This document shows positions 56,669 through 64,000 of a stretch of DNA of 64,000 nucleotides, piece by piece (positions within the stretch are counted from its first letter, which is position 1; every line of letters starts with the position of its first letter). The translations under genes were made by a program, and so were the position numbers. The notes under the pieces were generated by a model. The model was given only the letters and a program-made list of their open reading frames with translations. It had not been told where the DNA came from and did not search any database. This DNA comes from Nomia melanderi (taxonomy: Eukaryota; Arthropoda; Insecta; Hymenoptera; Halictidae). The DNA is taken from the NCBI RefSeq assembly GCF_051020985.1, contig NC_135009.1:11044606-11108605 (forward strand). The letters are read 5' to 3'.

Positions 56669-59600
56669 GGTTCTCGTGTTTCCCGAGGCCGAACATCATG
56701 GGACAGAGGGGTAGCATCAATCTCGCCCCTCTGCCTAGGAATGACGAGTCGAACAACGTCGTTGGTATCAGTATAGTGAGTACTCGAATTTGTCACTTTC
56801 TTGTAGAGATAGGCGCGGATTCATCCGTGTTATTTAATAAACACGAGTATCATCTAGAAACTTGCTTTCATCTGGAGTCTTGAGAAGGTAGACGTCCAAT
56901 AAAAAGCTGTCGGTGCAGTTAGAGCGTCGACGTGCAATGAAAATCACAGTAGAAGTCTATTAAGTGGTGGCTTTAGTTTTACTTTGTATATCAATGGCAT
57001 TAATACACGTATGAAATGTTTCTGCTACCTTCGCAGAACGGAAGTACGAAGAGTCCAGTGGTGTCCAGCTATAAGCAGCCTGGGGAACCAGATCTGAGCC
57101 ATGGCGTGGTAAGTGACCACGCGAATATTATTCTTGGTAATTGTAGAATCTTTGGAGATTGAACATTCGTTTGTACGGTTTAGGTTTGTTTTGTTAATTG
57201 TACGATGAAGTGTAAAACGAGAATTGAATCGTTTAGATACGTCCTTTACCTACCGCCACTGTGACTAATGGTACGGGACCACCCCTAAACTCCGGTGGCA
57301 AAAGCAAAGCACCGCCTCCACCCCAACGAAGCCCCAGTCCTCTTCCCACGCACCCAGAAACCGATCAAGAGGATCACAGCAATCTAAATGACTCTGATCA
57401 GCCAGTCAACAACCCCAGGGGCGGCGTTATCGGCAGAACACCGACGCCACCCTCTGCGCCAACCCCCGTTTACGACAAGGACACCAAGTATGTTCAAGAA
57501 CGGAGATCGTTAAATTAGAATAAATCGTGTAGAATGATCAGCTACGCCTAATTTTGCTACGTTCGTGCCTTTAAACTGACTATCCAGGACAATAACCATG
57601 TTCTATACACTTTATTCGACGAACAAGCTAGAGATATAACCTTGGATCGATTTATTAAGATTTCAATGCACTAAAGAGATTAACTTTCTTTTTCAGGAGC
57701 AGACGACAAATCAAGAGAGCCATTTTGGAGAACGAGTTCCTCGGTAATCTTGAAGAGAATCAGGTGGAGGCTGTGGTGTCCGCGATGTACCCGAAGCAGA
57801 TACCACCGAGTACATTGGTGATTCGAGAAGGAGACATAGGTAACAAATTTACTATTCATTTCCAGGTACGATCTAGGTATATCTTTACCATTAATTTCTT
57901 TGTTTAACGAACTCCTCAGGGTCGCATCTTTACGTCTCGGCGGAGGGTGAGTTCGACATCTATCAGGGCAACAAGTTCCAAAGAAGCTTCGGCCCAGGCG
58001 TCGCCTTCGGAGAGATCGCTCTGCTTTACAATACGAAACGACTTCGTTCCATCAGTGGTAAATTACATGAAAATACCAATTTAAATAACATCGATCTCAA
58101 TTCTGTCTCTCGGAGGAGACTTCTAGAAAGTCTCTTGAAACATCCCAATGTTCATACCAACAGAATTACATTTAACTTTCAGTGAAGAAAGGTGGAAAGG
58201 TCTGGGTGCTCGACAGATCCGTGTTCCTCACTATCATGATGAGGACAGCCCAGGAGAGGGTGGAAGGCAACGTCCGGTTCCTCCGGCAGGTCTCCGTTCT
58301 CCAGAAGCTGCCGGAACCTAAGGATCATCTGCTCGCTAAGATCTCTGATCTGATACGCGTGGTAATTGTCCTGGTTTCCGAAGAATACTCGAAAACATCG
58401 GAAACTTAACAGTCCAAACGTCTAAGAAGTACATTTCCCTCTCCTTTCTTCTAGGAATTCTTCTGTTCCGGTGCCAAGATCGTGACGCAAGGGGAGAAGG
58501 GTGACAAATTCTACATAATCAGCGGAGGGAACGTCAGGATCACGAAGAACACGGAGTACGGGGGTGAAGAAGAGTTGGTGGTGCTCGGGAAAGGTCGGTA
58601 CTTCGGTGAGAAGGCTCTTTACGACGACGAAGGTGACAATCGACGGCACGCGAACGCCATAGCCCTCGCACCTGGGGTCGAGTGTCTGACGCTGGACCGA
58701 ACGTAAGTCTCCGCTAATGAAACTTCACTTTGATAAACGAATAGCAGACACACTTAGATCCTCCCTTGACACAAAACGAACCTCAGTTCCTTCTTGAACT
58801 ACCTGGGAGGTCTCGACGAGATACGGAACAAGGACTGGGTGGAGGAATACGAGAAGCAGAAGAGGTCCCTAACGCCCAGGAACTGGACCCACGAGTACTC
58901 GAATATCACGCTGGCTGATTTAGAGACGAGGGGTACTTTGGGGGTAGGAGGATTCGGCAGAGTCGAGCTGGTCACTCTGAAGTCGGACCACGAGAAGAGC
59001 TTCGCGTTGAAGAAGCTGAAGAAGAAGGTGATGGTCGAGCAACAGCAACAGGAACACGTGTTGAACGAGAAACACATTATGCAGGCCTGCGATTCGTCGT
59101 TCATATGCAAGTTAGTGGATCAGATGTCACTGTTGCATTCATCTTGACTATAATGTAACTTCACTTACTTCGAAACTAGACTCTACCAAACGTACAAAGA
59201 CAGCAAATACGTTTACTTCTTGATGGAAGTTTGCCTCGGCGGTGACGTGTGGACGGCGCTTCAGAAGAGGCGATACTTCGACGACGTGACCGCGCAATTC
59301 ATGGTTGGATGCGTGGTGGAGGCTCTCGATCATCTTCACTCGTTGAACATCGTTTATCGGGATCTGAAACCGGAGAACCTTATGCTGGACTCTCGTGGAT
59401 ACTTGAAGCTTGTGAGTTCAACGTAAGTTTTCAATGAAAACACTCATCGACGAGATGTTTTTCCAGGTTGATTTCGGGTTCAGTAAAAAGATTGGACCAT
59501 CCAAGACTTGGACCTTCGCTGGCACGCCTGAATACGTGGCGCCGGAAATTATATTGAACAAAGGACACGACAGGTAAGCGATCCTCATGATGTACCCAAT

Positions 59601-60222
59601 CTTAACGGTAGCTAAACAATTGATCCGTGTGAAGGGCGGTGGACTACTGGGCCCTTGGAATACTGACTCACGAGCTGCTGGTCGGCAAACCACCTTTCCG
59701 AGGCACGGACCACATGACCACTTACAACAAGATTCTGAAAGGTATTGACGTGGTCGGTGTACCGAACATTGTCACCAAAAATGCGAACAATCTGATCAAG
59801 AAGCTTGTTCGCTTGAACCCCTCGGAACGTCTCGGTTACCAGAGAAACGGTATTCAGGATATTCGAGATCACAAGTGCGTACACAATTATTACATTCACG
59901 GTAAACATGTCGGTTTATCGAATGAACAAATAAATGTCAGCGTCTCCTTTTCCTTTGACGATCTTTCAATTGCTCTTCACAGATGGTTCCATGGATTCAA
60001 TTGGCAGGCCTTGCAAAGATTGGCTTTACCAGCGCCGATCGTTCCTACGGTACGTGAACTTTCGATCCGTTTCTTACGTAGAGGAAATCTTGTAAGATCA
60101 AGATAATTGTTGATCAAATTCTTCAGGTGCGAAGCCAAGTCGATACGAGGAATTTCGAGAGGTATCCGCCGGAACGTAATATTCCTCCCGACGAGACCTC
60201 TGGATGGGATGTGGACTTCTAA
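56665..60222 (+). CDS. Pkg21D: cGMP-dependent protein kinase, Pkg21D-like, copy 1 (13 exons)
   Basis: Exons 56665-56775, 57037-57108, 57237-57487, 57697-57839, 57920-58057, 58183-58361, 58455-58702, 58787-59110, 59180-59411, 59467-59573, 59635-59874, 59983-60049, 60127-60222; 735 aa. It is predicted to be an AGC Ser/Thr kinase gated by cyclic nucleotide. Residues 1-145 are Ser/Pro-rich (KAPPPPQRSPSPLP) with no leucine zipper visible. CNB-A has FGEIALLYNTKR (222-233) and CNB-B FGEKALYDDEGDNRRHAN (348-365). The kinase has GVGGFG (433-438), FALK (Lys456), YRDLKPEN (548-555), DFG (568-570), activation loop TWTFAGTPEYVAPE, and the end GWDVDF. YVYFLMEVCLGGDVWT and GHDRAVDYWALGIL resemble fly DG1/Pkg21D more than foraging. 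MRF (56665) was taken as the start. An in-frame MGQRGS at 56698 is an alternative. Confidence 0.93.
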
Positions 60223-60520
60223 CGAGCGATCGTACAACGATCGTACAACGCAATCTAATGTGCCTTAACCGTCAATTGAATGATAACAGCGTCGACCACC
60301 GGAAGTCGTATAAAAAAACTTCGCCGACTACTCGATTATTCGATATCTAATTGATTACCGCGATGGAATGTAACAATTCAGCTTTGTGTTCGAGCTCCTC
60401 AGCCGACCTACATCAAGACAAAAATGAACTGTAATCGAAAACTTTTACGCCGATCGAAATCCGAATGATACTCCGCGACGATATCGATATTTATAACCCT
60501 CCAATGTTACTTGAATTGAG

Positions 60521-60546
60521 AATAAATTTATACTTGAGTTAATAAA
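60521..60546 (+). terminator. Poly(A) signals of PKG copy 1
   Basis: AATAAA at 60521-60526 and again at 60541-60546, about 300 bases after the stop and about 400 bases before the next gene. Confidence 0.6.
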
Positions 60547-60956
60547 AAAGAAATCTATGGTAGAGTTTCATTCTATGATCCTTCGCGGATCCTTCGACAG
60601 TGTACGTGACAATTAACATGTACGTTCAATTGGTATTACCCTGTCACACAATGAACTAGATGAATGATTTCCCGATAACTGGGAAGAAAAATGCATTGCT
60701 AGATTGTACATCAGCCGTCAATGATAACGTATTTATCAACTACAGATGTTATTACCGATTAATCATAGTAGGATTCATCGGAGATAAGATTGAACGAATT
60801 GCAATAGTTGGCATTAAACGGCAGTACGCCATCAATTCTTAACGCGTTGATCGCAAGAAAATAATAGCCGGACGTCATTCGCGATTTGTGCTTGTCAAAT
60901 CCGATGGACTATCCCTGAAGGAGTCGCTCATTGAGAGTTACAACGAAGGCTCGAAG

Positions 60957-63782
60957 ATGCATTACCTGTGCTTTAGAAAGATCTTCAAGCGCAACATGCG
61001 CCTGTCCGATTCTCGTCGACGCAACAGCGAAGACTGCTACCACGAGTTATCTCATCAACGAAAACCTAGTGTAGTTGGTGATGTGAACGCGTCCGGTGAT
61101 GCTCCCATCGTAGCCGTCGAGAAGGACGAAAAGTAAACAGAGGAGTAGACGATTAACGTTTATGCGTAAATCAACTCAACTTCATATTTGACGCGACTTC
61201 CAGGGCCAAGGAGCTGATCAGGGACGCGATCCTGAAGAACAAATTCTTGGGAAACCTCACTCAAACGCAGCTCGAGAACCTGATCTCGGTGATGTACCCT
61301 AAACAGGTTAAAGCTAACACTCGGATCATTCACGAAGGGGACATTGGTAAGTGACGATGAATACGCATCGTTTATTGTTGGATCGCGTTGATCGTTTCCA
61401 TGCGACAGGATCTCACCTGTACGTCTCGGAGGAAGGCACATTCGAGATCTACGTAGGTGATACTTACCACGGAAGCTTTGGTCCCGGTATCGCTTTCGGA
61501 GAATTGGCACTCTTGTACGACACCAAACGATTGTGCTCCATTGACGGTAATGAAAATATGATCCTCGGATTCCTTGCAGTTCTAATGAGCTATTTCCTCT
61601 TTAGCGAGCACGGTTGGGAAGGTCTGGATGCTAGACAGAAACGTGTTCAGAACGATAATGGCGGTTGACAGTGAGCAGACCACGGAACGCAATCTTCAAA
61701 TGCTTCGCAGCATTCCGATATTTAAAGACTTCGCGGAGGAGGTTCTGCTAAAGATTTGTGACCTGATCGTGGTGGTAAAGAATAAATTTTTCTTATTCTA
61801 TTACGTTTAACGTCAAAATTGACATTTAAAGCTTAATTAATGCAATCACCAATGCAATCGATCTTGAAACCGCTTTCTCTTCGCAAGGAATTTTATCCTG
61901 CGGACGTTTACATAATACGTGAAGGTGAATTTGGGAGCAAATTCTACATCGTGAGCGGCGGAAGCGTGAAGGTGACGAAGAACAAACCGGGGGGAGAACA
62001 GGAACTAACGATGCTTGAGAAAAACGAGTATTTCGGTGAGAAAGCGCTGTACGACGAGGAGTCTTCTCGTCATGCGAACGTGATCGCGATGCCTCCTGGA
62101 GCCGAGTGCTACACCATAGAGAGATCGTAAATTAATCAGTTTTTGCGAACATTCTCCCGACTGCATTGTGCCTTGCATTAAACGCAACTGTGTCTTCGAC
62201 GTTAGGACGTTTCTGACATACCTCGGCGGACTGGAATCAATCGCGAAGAAGAACTGGTTGAAACACCAGAAGTTCACAGATCTCGACGACTGGAGCGAGG
62301 AGTTCAAAAAGTTGACTCTGTCGGATTTGGAGGTAGAAGGGACACTCGGGGCCGGTGGATACGGTCGTGTGGAGCTGGTGACCGTAAAATCGTTTCCAGG
62401 GATAAGTTTCGCTCGAAAGAAAGTGAAGAAACATATGATTACGCAGGGTGGCTATCAAAGGATGATTTACAGCGAGAAGATGAACTTGAAACTGTGCGAA
62501 TCTCTATTCATTCCCAGGTGAGTTTAAAGGGTACAGGATAGAAAAATTAGATTTTAGAAAGAGTGAAAGAAAAGTGACGACGGAATAAGCAGCTTCATAA
62601 TATACGAGACTTTGGGATTAGGTTCTATCAGTTTAGGATTCTTTCAGGTTATTCAGGACCTTCAAAGACAAAAGGTATCTGTATTTCTTGATGGAGGTAT
62701 GCCTTGGCGGCGACTTAAGGACTGCCTTGAATAGAAATGGCCGTTACGACAATTCATCCGCCAAATTCATCGTCGCCTGCGTGGTTGAAGGTCTCCACTA
62801 TCTCCATTCACTGGGCATCGTCTACAGGGATTTGAAGCCTGAGAATATCGTGATCGACATTAGCGGCTATACTAAGATTGCGAGTCTTTTTATTTGAATT
62901 GTAAACCAATTATTGGTAACATTTCGCTAATTTGTACGTTTCCCATTCTGTAGACTGATCTCGGATCCAGCAAGAAGATCGGTGCCTACAAAACGAAGAC
63001 CTTCATGGGAACGCCAGAATACTTAGCACCCGAAATCATTCAGTGCAAAGGCTACAATCAGTGAGCTTTCCCAAATTGAATACTTAACGGAAATTATCGA
63101 GATTTTTGTTTGATTTTTTTTTTGTTTTGACAAAACAATGCGAATTTAGATTTCTCCTCTAGAGTGAAGGTGAATTACAATTAATGATTATGGTTTTTTT
63201 TATCAACGAAGAGCTGTCGATTATTGGGCGTTGGGAATCTTCACGTACGAACTACTTCTGAATCGAACACCATTCGAAAATGTCAACGACATGGAGATAT
63301 ACAACCAAATTCTTCTAGGTATCAATGATTCGCTTTTGCCGTCTACTCTGAGAACGCCAGCAAAGCAATTTATTACATCTCTGTTGCAAAATGATCCTAT
63401 TAAAAGACTCGGATGTTTGCGAAATGGTGTCGCCGATATCCGCAATCACAGGTACGCGAGTTAGAAAGAAAAGCGTCCTTGTAATTATTTATTATTAAAT
63501 TATCGTATTCGTCGCAGATGGTTCCATGGTTTCAACTGGCGAGACTTGCAAAGTCAAAGAATGCCATCGCCTATTGTACCGACGGTAAATCAGATATTGT
63601 TTTCAAATTTTGTTCGCATACGGTTTGCCTAAGAGGAACGTGCGATTTAATAAGATTTCTTGTCGTATTCATTTAATTATTTACAGGTGAAAGGGCCTCT
63701 CGATCGGAGAAATTTCGACAGGTTGCCACCGGATTACAAAGCAGCACCATCCGATTTTTCCAACTGGGACGCAAATTTTTAA
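60957..63782 (+). CDS. Diverged tandem PKG paralogue, copy 2 (11 exons)
   Basis: Exons 60957-61132, 61204-61346, 61409-61546, 61605-61774, 61888-62126, 62206-62517, 62648-62879, 62954-63060, 63212-63451, 63518-63584, 63687-63782; about 639 aa. The exons of 143, 138, 232, 107, 240, 67 and 96 nt have exactly the lengths of their counterparts in copy 1, so the two arose by tandem duplication. CNB-A FGELALLYDTKR (136-147), CNB-B FGEKALYDEESSRHAN (258-273), glycine loop GAGGYG (337-342), FARK (Lys360), YRDLKPEN (452-459), DLG in place of DFG (472-474), activation loop TKTFMGTPEYLAPE, and the end NWDANF. The catalytic residues are kept, so activity is likely but not certain. The start is the first ATG in frame; a further upstream exon is possible. 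The N-terminus has a basic RKPSVV site. Confidence 0.88.
62880..62953 (+). other. GC-AG intron in PKG copy 2
   Basis: The donor reads AAGATT|GCGAGT. The matching donor in copy 1 is AAGCTT|GTGAGT, at the same codon boundary (before the DFG/DLG motif). Exon lengths on both sides (232 and 107) equal those of copy 1, so the GC donor is well placed. The acceptor is CATTCTGTAG. Confidence 0.8.
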
Positions 63783-64000
63783 ATTCGAATAAAATTCTTA
63801 TTATTAAATTGCAATGTCATCCGAGATGTTTATAAAAATTACCAGCGAGATTTTTTACCTCCAAAAAGGGAACTTGATAAATAAAATTATTAAAAAAAAA
63901 TTTAAATGGTCTATACATTTAATTAACGAAATAATTTTATAATCTACCTAATTCCATGCTCTAAATGAATTTTTGTGACATTCTATTATTTCGATAGAAT
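63783..64000. other. 3' flank of PKG copy 2
   Basis: AT-rich sequence with poly(A) signals and an A-run. No further gene is visible before the window ends. Confidence 0.6.
63788..63793 (+). terminator. Poly(A) signal of PKG copy 2
   Basis: AATAAA six bases after the stop codon, very close. A second AATAAA lies near 63880, so the mRNA may end at either. Confidence 0.5.

Noticed and set aside
56665..60222. Calling the first PKG the foraging gene
   Set aside because: The kinase signature (YVYFLMEVCLGGDVWT, GHDRAVDYWALGIL) is closer to DG1/Pkg21D. Foraging has LMESCLGGELWTIL and an RTAN cassette.

Overview
The window is animal nuclear DNA: coding sequence is cut into short exons with GT-AG splice sites, the introns and flanks are long and rich in microsatellites, and there are no operons or ribosome-binding sites. 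The family members are insect-like. They comprise an alanine-rich Rbfox C-terminus, a sulfonylurea-receptor ABC transporter, and two cGMP-dependent protein kinases nearer to fly Pkg21D (DG1) than to foraging. A hymenopteran, probably a bee, is my best guess. This is inferred from general character and not proven by any single marker.

Layout, left to right. (1) About 1-33.25 kb, + strand: the 3' part of Rbfox1 (A2bp1). I see certain coding exons at 6937-7090, 10010-10073, 24475-24641, 25613-25676 and 26023-26067 (stop). There is also a probable 21-nt microexon at 12973-12993 and an uncertain Ala-rich exon at 1305-1452. The RRM exons lie upstream of the window. About 7.2 kb of microsatellite-rich sequence, probably a long 3' UTR, follows the stop. 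A 167-codon intronless gene for a tail-anchored-like membrane protein (5730-6233, - strand) appears to be nested in an Rbfox intron. (2) 33.25-37.2 kb: intergenic. (3) 37213-49771, + strand: a complete Sur gene (ABCC8/9-like). I reconstructed it as 29 phase-consistent exons encoding about 1774 aa. (4) 49.8-56.6 kb: intergenic or 5' region. (5) 56665-60222 and 60957-63782, + strand: two tandem PKG genes of 735 and about 639 codons. Seven of their exons have the same length.

Several families of short (about 190-345 bp) non-autonomous elements with TTAA ends and inverted termini (piggyBac-like) are scattered through introns and spacers. Two near-identical-type copies sit in two introns of Sur.

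The genes are not an operon. A common theme is excitable-cell function: Rbfox is a neuronal splicing regulator, SUR is a potential regulator of K-ATP-type channels, and PKGs are cyclic-nucleotide effectors. Co-regulation is not shown by the sequence. The most notable points are: loss of the canonical cGMP-selectivity threonine in both cyclic-nucleotide sites of both kinases; a GC-AG intron in the second kinase; an ATGA-overlapping uORF and a possible myristoylated alternative start in the first; the Rbfox microexon with a UGCAUG element close to the next acceptor; and the nested membrane-protein gene.
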